This document shows positions 35,758 to 44,175 of a stretch of DNA of 64,000 nucleotides, in pieces (within the stretch, counting starts at the first letter, position 1; each line of letters begins with the position of its first letter). The position numbers and the translations under genes were made by a program. This DNA is from Tolypothrix sp. FACHB-123 (GTDB taxonomy: Bacteria > Cyanobacteriota > Cyanobacteriia > Cyanobacteriales > Nostocaceae). The stretch lies in the NCBI RefSeq assembly GCF_014697075.1, contig NZ_JACJRE010000006.1, forward strand, positions 124,001-188,000, read 5' to 3'. The notes below the pieces were generated by a model. That model was not told the DNA's origin, did no database searches, and saw only the letters and a list, made by a program, of their open reading frames with translations.

Positions 35758-37482
35758 CTAGTAATGGTTACCAACTTTACGATGATGCACAGCTGTTAGG
35801 GCTTCTGGCTTAGATACTCGTCCGGCGTAGACGGTGCTATATACTGCCCAGTGATCGCCGCAATCCATCCGGCTTTGGACTTCGCACTCGATATAAGCTA
35901 AGGCATCGGTGAGGATGGGTGCGCCATTTTCGGCTGGCTGGGTTTTTACGCCTTCAAAGCGATCGGCACCAGGGGCGAATCGCTTTAAGAAGTGCTTCAT
36001 TAATGTTTGATAATTGCCTTCTTCTAAGATGTTGAGGACAAAGCGATCGCCTACTTGCATCAGTGATTCAATCGCCCGATCCTTAGCGACTGCGATGGAA
36101 AATCCTAGAGGTTTAAAGCTGGCTTGGGCTACCCAAGAAGCTAACATGGCGCTGGAAACATCGCCTTTTCTAGCAGTGATGATATATAAACCACCGCTAA
36201 GTCTACCGAGGGCTTTATCTAAGTCAGCACTCAGAGATTTCATCGCTTTAATACTGCGATCGCGTGTTACCCACTGGGCTAAGTCTGTACCAGCTTCTTC
36301 ACAAAGTTTGTAGGTGTTTTCCGTGGGGGTCTGTTTGATCCGAATGGCGGGGAAAACTGTTGTTAAGCCCAAGTTTCGGAATTTACTCACTAAAGGATCT
36401 ATCGGTTCGTCATCGCCACCACCAGTTTCAAATATACCAATGGCTTGTTTTTCCTTAGTAGAACCTAAAACAGTGCTGAGGGCGGCTTGGATATTAGCAG
36501 AACTGGAAACTGGCGGTACACCCACAACTAAGCCAGCACAACGACCTACTAATTCTCGCAGTTCTTGTAAATCAATGCCTGAACCTAAGTCTACCCATTC
36601 TATAGCTACCCCAGCTTTGTTGATACCATTGGCAATGGCTTGGGCGAGGCGATCGCTATGACCGTATTCCGAAACGTAAAATATGCCAATGACTGTTTCT
36701 GGTTTGGGTTGGGTTTGACTCCAACTGCGGTAAAATCCGGTAAGTTTAGCAACGTTGTGATAAAGTAACGGCCCGTGACCAGTACCAATCATTTTTACTT
36801 CGGGAAGTTCGCCCATGCGCTTTAAAGCTGACAGTACTGACCGCGCATTCGGCCCCATTAAGCATTCGTAGTAATATTTAAAATCAGGTTCAATCGCTTT
36901 TAAATCGTCATCAAAAGTACTCTCGGTGCAATAATGCATCCCAAAAGCGTCGCAGGTGTAAAGAATTTGTGTTTTATGGTCGAAACTAAAGATAGTATCT
37001 GGCCAGTGCAGGTTGGGAGCAATCACGAATTCAAATTCATGACCGTTACCAATATCCAAGCGATCGCCATTTTTAACAATCCGGCGCTTAAACGGCTGAT
37101 GTACCAAATCCTCCAAAAACTGAATTGCTACTTTTGAAGCAACTACAGTAATATCTGGAGCCATCTGTAATAAATCTTTCACTAAGCCGCTATGATCTGG
37201 CTCAGTGTGGCTGACAATTAAATAATCAATTTCTTGAGGATTAATCAGCCCTGTCAGCGTATCAAAATATAGCTGGCGAAACTTCTCATGGGAGGTATCA
37301 ACAAGCACGGTCTGCTCACCGCGAATCAAGAATGAATTGTAAGTTGTACCGTTTTGCAGACCAAATTCAATATCAAAGCGATCGCGATCCCAGTCCAAAG
37401 AGCGAATAGCTGTAGTATCTTCAGCAATATCCACAGTCTGAATGGTTAGCCTTTTTTCAATTCTTTCGGTGAGCGCTACCAT
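35758..37482 (-). CDS. flv3: Flavodiiron protein with canonical iron site (Flv3-like)
   Basis: A 574-residue flavodiiron protein with the same three domains as its neighbour. Its ligand motif is intact: VSHTEPDHSGLV, with further ligands in NLHWPDTI, CDAFGMHY and GTGHGPLLYH. The canonical partner reduces O2 to water with electrons from the photosynthetic chain. ATG 37482 has AGGAGG about eight bases upstream on the minus strand. Adjacent canonical/non-canonical genes recall flv3B-flv1B, the heterocyst-specific pair of Anabaena, more than the separated vegetative pair. I infer heterocyst or low-oxygen expression only weakly; Flv4/Flv2 is an alternative. Confidence 0.88.
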   Translation of the reverse strand: MVALTERIEKRLTIQTVDIAEDTTAIRSLDWDRDRFDIEFGLQNGTTYNSFLIRGEQTVLVDTSHEKFRQLYFDTLTGLINPQEIDYLIVSHTEPDHSGLVKDLLQMAPDITVVASKVAIQFLEDLVHQPFKRRIVKNGDRLDIGNGHEFEFVIAPNLHWPDTIFSFDHKTQILYTCDAFGMHYCTESTFDDDLKAIEPDFKYYYECLMGPNARSVLSALKRMGELPEVKMIGTGHGPLLYHNVAKLTGFYRSWSQTQPKPETVIGIFYVSEYGHSDRLAQAIANGINKAGVAIEWVDLGSGIDLQELRELVGRCAGLVVGVPPVSSSANIQAALSTVLGSTKEKQAIGIFETGGGDDEPIDPLVSKFRNLGLTTVFPAIRIKQTPTENTYKLCEEAGTDLAQWVTRDRSIKAMKSLSADLDKALGRLSGGLYIITARKGDVSSAMLASWVAQASFKPLGFSIAVAKDRAIESLMQVGDRFVLNILEEGNYQTLMKHFLKRFAPGADRFEGVKTQPAENGAPILTDALAYIECEVQSRMDCGDHWAVYSTVYAGRVSKPEALTAVHHRKVGNHY

Positions 37483-37591
37483 AACTCCCCTCCTTGACAA
37501 AATGAGTATATTTTCCTCTAACTTTATTTTGACATGGCTTGATTGTAAATTTTTATTAAAAAATCTATAGGGAACTTAAGAAAATTAAATT

Positions 37592-37614
37592 GGGGCATGG
37601 GGCATTGGGCATTG
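37592..37614. repeat. Heptamer array GGGGCAT/GGGCATT
   Basis: Three 7-bp units of the GCCCAAT family in reverse orientation, ending 22 bases before the coaX start codon. Confidence 0.8.
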
Positions 37615-37636
37615 CAAAGAAGGATATTTAGGAATC

Positions 37637-38455
37637 GTGAAAGAACAAGTGGGTAAAACAGACAATATTTGGTTGGCATTGGAAATTGGAAATTCTCGGC
37701 TACATTGGGCGTTATTTATCGGCGCAAAGCTTGACTGTACCTGGGATACCGACTATTTACCAGAATTAGTCATCCAGCAACTAGCACAATCTCAAACACT
37801 GGCTGATTTACCCCCAGAAATTTTCCCCGCGTCTCCGCGTCTCCATATCCCCGCGTCCCCGCGTCCTCTTCCCCTCACCATCGCCTCTGTAGTTCCCAAT
37901 CAAACAGCACTTTGGCAAACTTACCCTCATGTTCGGGTAATCACCTTAGAGCAAATACCCCTCAAAAATATCTATCCCTCATTAGGAATCGATCGCGCTT
38001 TGGCTTTATGGGGTGCGGGTAAAACTTGGGGATTTCCCATGCTGGTAATTGATGCGGGAACAGCACTAACATTTACGGCTGCGGATGCTAACCATTGTTT
38101 AGTGGGAGGAGCGATTTTACCGGGTTTAGGCTTGCAATTTGCGATTTTGGGGCAAAAAACCGGACAATTACCCCAAATAGACACAGAATCTATGGCATCT
38201 CTTCCGCCACGCTTCGCTTTAAGTACCGCAACAGCGATTCAAAGCGGCGTCATTTATACCCTGTTAGCTGGAATCAAAGATTTTATTGAGGCGTGGTGGC
38301 AATTATATCCTGAAGGGAAGATTGCGATTAAAGGAGGCGATCGCACTTTACTATTCAATTATCTCCAAGTTTTGTATCCCGCGATCGCACCACGTTTAAC
38401 TGTAGAACCTAATTTAACTTTTTGGGGTATAGCCGAAATATTAGCAGCCCCATAA
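37637..38455 (+). CDS. coaX: Type III pantothenate kinase
   Basis: CoaX phosphorylates pantothenate in the first step of CoA synthesis. The 272-residue protein shows [14 protein letters not shown] (phosphate loop), [26 protein letters not shown], and [15 protein letters not shown] 37637 has AGGA just upstream. Residues about 64-79 ([16 protein letters not shown]) are unlike the family and are encoded by a CCCCGCGTC-type repeat at 37825-37874 that keeps the frame. The 3' end is duplicated, in decayed form, at 41310-41369 beyond the next three genes. Confidence 0.93.
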   Translation: MKEQVGKTDNIWLALEIGNSRLHWALFIGAKLDCTWDTDYLPELVIQQLAQSQTLADLPPEIFPASPRLHIPASPRPLPLTIASVVPNQTALWQTYPHVRVITLEQIPLKNIYPSLGIDRALALWGAGKTWGFPMLVIDAGTALTFTAADANHCLVGGAILPGLGLQFAILGQKTGQLPQIDTESMASLPPRFALSTATAIQSGVIYTLLAGIKDFIEAWWQLYPEGKIAIKGGDRTLLFNYLQVLYPAIAPRLTVEPNLTFWGIAEILAAP

Positions 38456-38502
38456 AAGCCACGTTTGGTAAAGTAAGAGTCGAACCTTATCAAACAACAG
38501 CT

Positions 38503-39180
38503 ATGTACGTGCTAATTGGTGGATCTGGTTTAGTAGGACTCAGCCTAGCGCAGAAATTAATCGAATTAGGACATACTGTAGCAGTCATTGACATCGATCC
38601 TAATGCTTGTCGCTACGCCCGCGAGCAAGTAGGCGCAATGGCTTTTGAAGGTAGCGCCGTCAGTACACAAGTTTTATTAGAAGCAGGAATTCGCAAAGCT
38701 GATGCTTTAGCAGCTGTGCTGCGGAGTGATGCGTTGAACTTAGCAATGGTAACCCTCGCTAAACATTACGGCGTTCCCCATATTGTGACGCGGATGCGCC
38801 ATTCCGATTTTGCTGAACCTTTTAAATTAGCTGGAGCCAATCATATTATTGGCGCAGTTGAACTAGCAGTTTCCACAATGGTAAATGCAATTGAATATCC
38901 GCAAGTAGAATCAATGATGCATTTTGAGCAAGGACAAATTGAAGTTTTAAAACTAGCAATTCCCAATAACTGCTATGTGGTAAATCGCAGCATTGCCGAA
39001 ATTGCTCAAGATTACCGCTTTCCTACAGGTTCTCTAATTATTGGCTATCAAGCCCATCCCCATGAAGATTTAACTATTCCTAATGGCAGTACAGTCTTAG
39101 AACCTGAATCAACTATACTAGTTGTCACCAAACCGGGTTCATTGCATCAAATGATAGATTTTATTGAAGGCTGTAAATAA
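38503..39180 (+). CDS. TrkA-type potassium channel regulatory protein (RCK)
   Basis: A 225-residue NAD-binding regulator of potassium uptake. The Rossmann motif MYVLIGGSGLVGLSLAQKL with a downstream acidic VIDIDP fits TrkA_N (1-125), and a TrkA_C-like domain follows (about 140-225: MHFEQGQIEVLKLAI...STILVVTKPG). It should form a ring that gates a Ktr/Trk-type channel according to NAD(H) or ATP; no channel subunit is nearby. I use ATG 38503, since the longer frame from 38422 overlaps coaX. The next gene starts five bases after its stop, so it heads a probable operon with DUF3124 and antiporter genes. Confidence 0.88.
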   Translation: MYVLIGGSGLVGLSLAQKLIELGHTVAVIDIDPNACRYAREQVGAMAFEGSAVSTQVLLEAGIRKADALAAVLRSDALNLAMVTLAKHYGVPHIVTRMRHSDFAEPFKLAGANHIIGAVELAVSTMVNAIEYPQVESMMHFEQGQIEVLKLAIPNNCYVVNRSIAEIAQDYRFPTGSLIIGYQAHPHEDLTIPNGSTVLEPESTILVVTKPGSLHQMIDFIEGCK

Positions 39181-39185
39181 AATTA

Positions 39186-39752
39186 ATGAGGCTATATATA
39201 CGTTTTTATTTAATAGCTACTTTTTTGATTTTTCTCGTAGCTTGTACATCACCCAATAAACCACAAAATTCATCACCACCAAATATTAACTCTACATCAT
39301 CTCAACAAGTTGTCACTCTAGACAAAAATTTTCTTGTAGCAATGGGTCAAACTATTTATGTACCTATATATTCCCATATTTATCATAACGATGAGCGACA
39401 AATTTTAAATTTAGCAGCCACCTTGAGTATTCGGAATACAGATTTGACCAATCCTATTATTATTACTGCCGTGCGCTACTACGATTCAGATGGAAAATTA
39501 ATTAAGCAGTATTTAGAGCAACCTATCCAACTCAATGCTTTAGCTTCTACAGATTTTTTCGTCAATAGAACAGATACTAGTGGTGGTTCAGGGGCAAATT
39601 TCCTTGTAGATTGGGTATCCCAAAAAGTAGTTTCTGAGCCAATTGTAGAAGCTGTGATGATTGCAACTGAATTCCAACAAGGTGTGTCCTTTGTTAGTCC
39701 TGGTAAAGTGATTAAAAATCAAAAAAACTCCCAAAGCACATCTTTAAAGTGA
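39186..39752 (+). CDS. DUF3124 lipoprotein
   Basis: A 188-residue lipoprotein: hydrophobic signal then LVAC with C20 as the lipidated residue. The mature domain (about 40-170) matches DUF3124: GQTIYVPIYSHIYHNDERQILNLAATLSIRNTD, TAVRYYDSDGKLIKQYLEQPI, and DTSGGSGANFLVDW. The function is unknown. It is sandwiched between a potassium regulator and a sodium/proton antiporter, and its stop overlaps the antiporter start by four bases (GTGA). A periplasmic or lumenal part in ion homeostasis is therefore a reasonable inference. Confidence 0.88.
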   Translation: MRLYIRFYLIATFLIFLVACTSPNKPQNSSPPNINSTSSQQVVTLDKNFLVAMGQTIYVPIYSHIYHNDERQILNLAATLSIRNTDLTNPIIITAVRYYDSDGKLIKQYLEQPIQLNALASTDFFVNRTDTSGGSGANFLVDWVSQKVVSEPIVEAVMIATEFQQGVSFVSPGKVIKNQKNSQSTSLK

Positions 39753-41302
39753 ATCTTACAGAATTAGTCAACATTTCAATTATTCTCCTGCTCATTGCCA
39801 CTATTGTAGCCCTGCTATCCCGTTGGTTACGAGTGCCTTATGTCACAGGTTTAGTGTTGGCTGGTCTACCAATCAACGAGTTATTATCTCGTCGCATTGG
39901 TTTAGATCCATCCCTAGTTTTGAATCTTTTCCTGCCAATTCTCATCTTTGAAGCTGGTATCAATACAGATGTTAGTCGCCTACGCAGCACGTTTAAACCA
40001 ATTGCTTTGTTGGCTGGGCCAGGATCTTTGCTTTCCAGTGCTATTATTGCCGTTATATTGAAATTTTTACTAGGACTAACTTGGATACCTGCTTTATTTG
40101 TAGCAGTAATTTTGGCAAATACGGATACTGTTTCAATGATTGCCGTATTTAAAGATATATCAGTACCCTCTCGCCTTTCTACCATTGTCGAAGGAGAAAC
40201 TCTATTCAACGATGCAGCTGCCTTAGTTTCATTTAACCTCATTTCACAAGTATATTCTACAGGTTCAATCACATTATTACAGGGAATCCAAGAACTATTA
40301 TTTATTGCTCTGGGCGGCGGTATCTTGGGGTTAGTCTTAGGTTATTTGAGCATACCTGTATTCTCCCGTTTGGACGATCCTCTGAGCAGTCTCTTACTAA
40401 CTGTGGCAGTTGCACTAGGAACTTTTCAAGTTGGACAATTTATAGGTGTATCTGGTGCTGTAGCTGTGGTTGTTGCAGGATTAATTTTTGGAAATTTAGG
40501 GCTTTCTAGTAATACTTCTGCTTCTAATCGCATCACCTTATTGAGTTTCTGGGAATATGCCAGTTTTAGTGTCAACACGTTTATTTTTTTGCTAATCGGT
40601 GTACAAATAAATCCAGTAGTCTTGTGGAAGACTTTAGTTGCAATTCTCCTAACAGTTTTGGCTTATCAGTTAGGGCGGATTTTTTCAATCTATCCGCTTA
40701 TGGCGGTGGTTCGCTGGATTGACCGTCCAATTCCCCTCTCCTGGCAACATCTACTTTTTTTAGGGAATATTAAGGGTTCGCTCTCGATGGCTCTGGCGTT
40801 AAGCTTACCCAATACATTACCAGGGCGAGAATATCTCATTACTTTAGTCTTTGGTAGCGTGCTGGTATCATTGGTGGGCCAAGGTTTAAGCTTACCCTGG
40901 CTGGTGAAACGCTTAAAATTATCTAAATTTTCAAAGCATCAGCAGCAAGTTGAACAATTGCAAGCTCAATTAATTACAGCTAAAGCAGCACAAGATGAAT
41001 TAGACACTCTCTTGAAAAGCGGTGTTTTGCCAAAAGCTGTGTATGAAGAAATGCGTTCAACTTACCAAGTGCAAATAGCAGCTGCTGAAAAAGTATTACG
41101 TGAATTTTATAATCGCCGTGCAGGTGAGTTTGATGGTGAAAGTGGAGCTTTGAGTAAACTCGATGCCATCCGTCGCCGTCTACTACTAGCAGAAAAAGGA
41201 GCGCTCAATGAAGCAATGCGTAAGCGAATTCTTTCAGAAGAAATTGTACGAGAGCGGATACAATCTATTGATGAACAATTGCTGCAACTGGACGATGATT
41301 AA
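39749..41302 (+). CDS. CPA1-type Na+(K+)/H+ antiporter
   Basis: A 517-residue cation:proton antiporter with about 11-12 membrane helices in the first 390 residues and a cytoplasmic coiled-coil tail (about 395-517). The ion-binding ND motif region is VEGETLFNDAAALVSFNLI; other blocks are LFLPILIFEAGINTD and GNIKGSLSMALALSLPN. It begins at GTG 39749, overlapping the DUF3124 stop codon, which implies translational coupling. It probably exports Na+ under salt or alkaline stress, with the TrkA-like protein acting in the same process. Seven bases behind its stop lies a decayed copy of the coaX 3' end. Confidence 0.92.
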   Translation: MNLTELVNISIILLLIATIVALLSRWLRVPYVTGLVLAGLPINELLSRRIGLDPSLVLNLFLPILIFEAGINTDVSRLRSTFKPIALLAGPGSLLSSAIIAVILKFLLGLTWIPALFVAVILANTDTVSMIAVFKDISVPSRLSTIVEGETLFNDAAALVSFNLISQVYSTGSITLLQGIQELLFIALGGGILGLVLGYLSIPVFSRLDDPLSSLLLTVAVALGTFQVGQFIGVSGAVAVVVAGLIFGNLGLSSNTSASNRITLLSFWEYASFSVNTFIFLLIGVQINPVVLWKTLVAILLTVLAYQLGRIFSIYPLMAVVRWIDRPIPLSWQHLLFLGNIKGSLSMALALSLPNTLPGREYLITLVFGSVLVSLVGQGLSLPWLVKRLKLSKFSKHQQQVEQLQAQLITAKAAQDELDTLLKSGVLPKAVYEEMRSTYQVQIAAAEKVLREFYNRRAGEFDGESGALSKLDAIRRRLLLAEKGALNEAMRKRILSEEIVRERIQSIDEQLLQLDDD

Positions 41303-41309
41303 TGTTGTT

Positions 41310-41369
41310 AGTTTTGTATCCGACCGCACCACGTTTAAATGTAGAACCTAATTTTATTTTCTGGGTCAT
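41310..41369 (+). pseudogene. Decayed copy of the coaX 3' end
   Basis: Sixty bases align with coaX 38368-38430: AGTTTTGTATCC, then CGCACCACGTTTAA and TGTAGAACCTAATTT are shared exactly, with a short deletion at the former HIP1 site and scattered changes. The frame is lost. It is in the same orientation as coaX and marks the far end of the three-gene ion-transport cassette. Confidence 0.85.
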
Positions 41370-41464
41370 GGAAAAACAGGTAAATTGCTCAAATTTAGTC
41401 TGGTTATACCAAGGTTTTTAAGGGGTAGTCATTTTATATAGCTGCGACTCTCTGCCCTAAAAAT

Positions 41465-42292
41465 TTATATAATTCTTGAAGATTTTGCTTTTACATATTC
41501 CTGAATATCTTCAGCTACCAGCCCTACACAAGATTCTGGTAAATTATCGCCAGCGTGAGGAATAATTTTTAATTCAGCTTTAGGTAACCGTTGTTTGTAA
41601 GTTTTACTCTTCGCTAAAGCATCAGCTGTGTCTTTGCCACCTTGTAAAATTAAAACTGAATTTGTTAGCAAATGCAATCGGTCTTGTAGATACTCTGCGG
41701 CAATTTCTGGCTTTGACCTGTTGAAGAGTAATTGACAGGCTGTTGAGTGTTGTAATAGTGTTTTACGCTTTTGTAAAGATTGTTCAATTTTTTTATGCAA
41801 ACCGAAAATTCTCACTATGGGCAGAAGCGATCGCAAAATTTTAAATAATAATTTTGGCCCGTCCAATAACCACTGCATTTTTTGCCATCTTTTCTCCTCT
41901 CCTTCTATTGCCACACCCTCTGGTGATAATAATATTAAACCTTCAATTTGTTCTGGATACTTTAAAGCATAAGTACCAGCAATCCACCCGCCAAGAGAAT
42001 GTCCTACTAAATATACTTTCTCCAGCTTTAACGCTTCTAGAAACTCAGCTAAACACTCTACTTGCAACTCAACTGAGTAATGAATATTAGGATTATCTGA
42101 CTCACCGCATCCTAATAAATCTAAGGCAAAGCAATGAAAATGCTGTGACATAGATTCCATTACTGATACCCATTGGCTACTATCGTTCCAAGCACCATGT
42201 AAAAAAATAATCGGCATTCCCTGACCAGCTTCGCGCCAGAATAATAGCCCTTGAGAAAGTTTTCTCCGGGAGTTACGAAATAGCGTATCCAT
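41465..42292 (-). CDS. Alpha/beta hydrolase
   Basis: A 275-residue alpha/beta-hydrolase-fold protein. The oxyanion region is IIFLHGAWNDSSQW; the nucleophile elbow is VGHSLGGWIAG, with Ser as catalytic residue; a strand LILQGGKDTADA probably bears the acid; and the histidine is in IIPHAGDNLPE. No signal peptide is seen. The substrate is unknown, and carboxylesterase, lactonase and haloperoxidase-like enzymes share this pattern. It converges on the coaX fragment and antiporter gene. Confidence 0.85.
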   Translation of the reverse strand: MDTLFRNSRRKLSQGLLFWREAGQGMPIIFLHGAWNDSSQWVSVMESMSQHFHCFALDLLGCGESDNPNIHYSVELQVECLAEFLEALKLEKVYLVGHSLGGWIAGTYALKYPEQIEGLILLSPEGVAIEGEEKRWQKMQWLLDGPKLLFKILRSLLPIVRIFGLHKKIEQSLQKRKTLLQHSTACQLLFNRSKPEIAAEYLQDRLHLLTNSVLILQGGKDTADALAKSKTYKQRLPKAELKIIPHAGDNLPESCVGLVAEDIQEYVKAKSSRII

Positions 42293-42532
42293 CTGAATTT
42301 TAACGATTAAGTTTTAGCATATTAGTCAATAATCATTGCTCAGTAAACATAGACAAATGACTTTATGACTAAAAAGAATGAAGTGTAAAGGATGTAGATT
42401 CAAAGCAACTTGTTGAGCCTAAAATCAAAAAAAATTACCTACCCCAAAAGTAGCTATTTTCAAAAATCAGCAGTTTGTCCCTTCATACTTTATACTTCAT
42501 ACTTTAGTTGACTACCGACTAAGTAAATATTG

Positions 42533-43027
42533 TTATGCCACTGTTGTCAAGCCATTTAAATAGTCTTGCAACTGCTGAAAGTGGTCGTGAGACATTGGTT
42601 CTAGAGGTAGGGAGTTACGAGAGAAAGCTTGAATTTCTGTAACTTCCAATGTATCCTGAATTTTCATCACACCTTGGACTTCAGCTTCCACTGCAATACA
42701 AATCGAATGAATACGAGGATCTCGGCTTGGCGAAGAATAAACTCCAACTAAACGCCGGATTTGCACTAACTCTAATCCAGTTTCCTCTAACAACTCTCGG
42801 CGGACTGTATTAGGAATATCTTCTCCCCAATCCACCATACCTCCAGGTAATGCCCAGCGACCGTTATCACTGCGCCGAATCAGCACAATCCGACCATCAG
42901 GTAGAATCGGGATAATGCTGGTGCCAGTAATGGGATGACGGAAGATAATACCCAATACTGTTTGCCCAAAGCGCCATAAGCTACGTGTGGACTGTAAAGC
43001 TATAGTAAACAAAGCAAGAACGTTCAA
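42533..43027 (-). CDS. NUDIX hydrolase
   Basis: A 164-residue NUDIX protein. The box is G-GMVDWG-E-DIPNTVR-RELLEETGLEL (about residues 61-85), preceded by IVLIRRSDNGRWALPGG. The N-terminal 30 residues (LFTIALQSTRSLWRFGQTVLGIIF) are moderately hydrophobic and could lie on a membrane. The start appears to be TTG 43027, as no ATG precedes the conserved domain in frame. The substrate is unknown. The NUDIX gene entering at the right end of the window has a similar GGFVDYGE box. Confidence 0.82.
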   Translation of the reverse strand: MNVLALFTIALQSTRSLWRFGQTVLGIIFRHPITGTSIIPILPDGRIVLIRRSDNGRWALPGGMVDWGEDIPNTVRRELLEETGLELVQIRRLVGVYSSPSRDPRIHSICIAVEAEVQGVMKIQDTLEVTEIQAFSRNSLPLEPMSHDHFQQLQDYLNGLTTVA

Positions 43028-43806
43028 TCTTCAAATCTTTGTATTGTATTGTAAAATTCCTGACCAATTAACATAAATGTCTCAATACCAAGTTATTTAG
43101 TTATGTATTATACAAAATGTTAATGGTAAGGAGCCTTTATTCTAACACTTTCCTAGAAGAACTTCCTGGAAGGATCTAGTTTTTATAAATTAGCTTCTAT
43201 TCATAGCTAATAAAACTAATTAATTAGCAAAAATTTTCATAAAATAAAATCTTAATTTAGTAGTAATCTAGAGATTTTATATACAATTAATTAAATACAT
43301 TTAAATGTGTGAATAACAAGCATTGCCAATTCTTACAATGCTTTTTCATTGCTGCATATTTGAATCAGTCTGATTATTAACTATTTTGCCTTTTAACTTG
43401 CTTGTAAAAATTTGTTTAACTATTTTATCAAATGCTTATTGAATAAAAAGTTATTTGATTTATTGATTTGAACTCAAAATTTATCCTAGATTCTAGATGT
43501 GCATAAATTTATTGATGATTGAAATTAGTTTTTCAAAAATTAAGGCTTTTCTCTTGAGTTTAAATAATGTTCCTCGATAGTTTATTATGTGTATTTACCT
43601 CTTTTGATAGATAAAAAGATTGGCATGTGTATGCTGGCTAACCAGTAATATAAATAGAATAAATGTTGACATTACCCAATTAAATAAGTTATAATTGTAT
43701 GCTGTTCAAACTGTGTGATAGCTAAACTAGGCTAAATATATATCAATAACAACGGTAGCTGATATTGCCTAGTAGCTTTTTTTGTTGTTTATTTAATGAG
43801 GTGAAC
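43028..43806. other. Long AT-rich region ahead of the basic miniprotein
   Basis: About 780 bases, very AT-rich. The first 600 contain no recognised gene or repeat family. A near-consensus promoter lies at 43666-43695, giving the following gene a leader of roughly 105 bases with GAGGTGA just ahead of its ATG. The long quiet stretch might carry unannotated RNA, which sequence alone cannot show. Confidence 0.5.
43666..43695 (+). promoter_or_regulatory. Near-consensus sigma-70 promoter
   Basis: A perfect -35 hexamer TTGACA (43666-43671) and a perfect -10 hexamer TATAAT (43690-43695) are separated by 18 bases. Transcription should begin near 43702, about 105 bases ahead of the basic miniprotein ATG. 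It is the closest match to consensus I found in the window. Confidence 0.75.
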
Positions 43807-43971
43807 ATGGCTAAGCGCCGTAACCCGAAAAAAGAAAAGGCGCTACGGAACCAGGCATATGCCAGAAAGTTTCGTAAACGAACTACTACAGGAAGAATGC
43901 AGAGAAGGTTCCAACAAAGACCACCTAAGAGTGAGGAAGATGAGGGCGCAGCAGCAATTGATGCTGAGTAA
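43807..43971 (+). CDS. Small very basic protein of unknown function
   Basis: A 54-residue protein in which Arg and Lys dominate the first 40 residues (AKRRNPKKEKALRNQAYARKFRKR), followed by an acidic tail (SEEDEGAAAIDAE). GAGGTGA eight bases upstream of ATG 43807 fixes the start. A strong promoter and a 14-bp hairpin terminator frame it as a single-gene unit. The composition suggests RNA, ribosome or DNA binding. I recall similar short basic proteins in other cyanobacteria but no assigned function; it is not S21 or another ribosomal protein I can name. Confidence 0.78.
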   Translation: MAKRRNPKKEKALRNQAYARKFRKRTTTGRMQRRFQQRPPKSEEDEGAAAIDAE

Positions 43972-44011
43972 GCCATCTATTACAATTCTTACTCTTTAAA
44001 ATCTTTGATTT

Positions 44012-44042
44012 TTCAGGACGTACATATAATGTACGTCCTGAA
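44012..44042 (+). terminator. Hairpin terminator after the basic miniprotein
   Basis: A perfect 14-bp stem TTCAGGACGTACAT/ATGTACGTCCTGAA with a 3-base loop, 40 bases after the stop codon, followed by TTATTTTA. The stem contains ACGTAC on each arm. Confidence 0.8.
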
Positions 44043-44126
44043 TTATTTTATGGACATGGGGCATGGTGCATAGGGCATTGGGCATTGTTAACAATTTTCA
44101 AAATCTAAAATCTCTGCTTCCTTATC

Positions 44127-44175
44127 CCCCTAGCCCCTAGCCCCTAGCCCCTAGCCCCTAGCCCCTAGCCCCTAG
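44127..44175. repeat. Heptamer array CCCCTAG, seven perfect units
   Basis: Forty-nine bases of exact CCCCTAG repeat. The right-hand units supply the last five codons and the TAG stop of argH (44158-44175), so repeat copy number can alter the ArgH C terminus. Confidence 0.95.
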
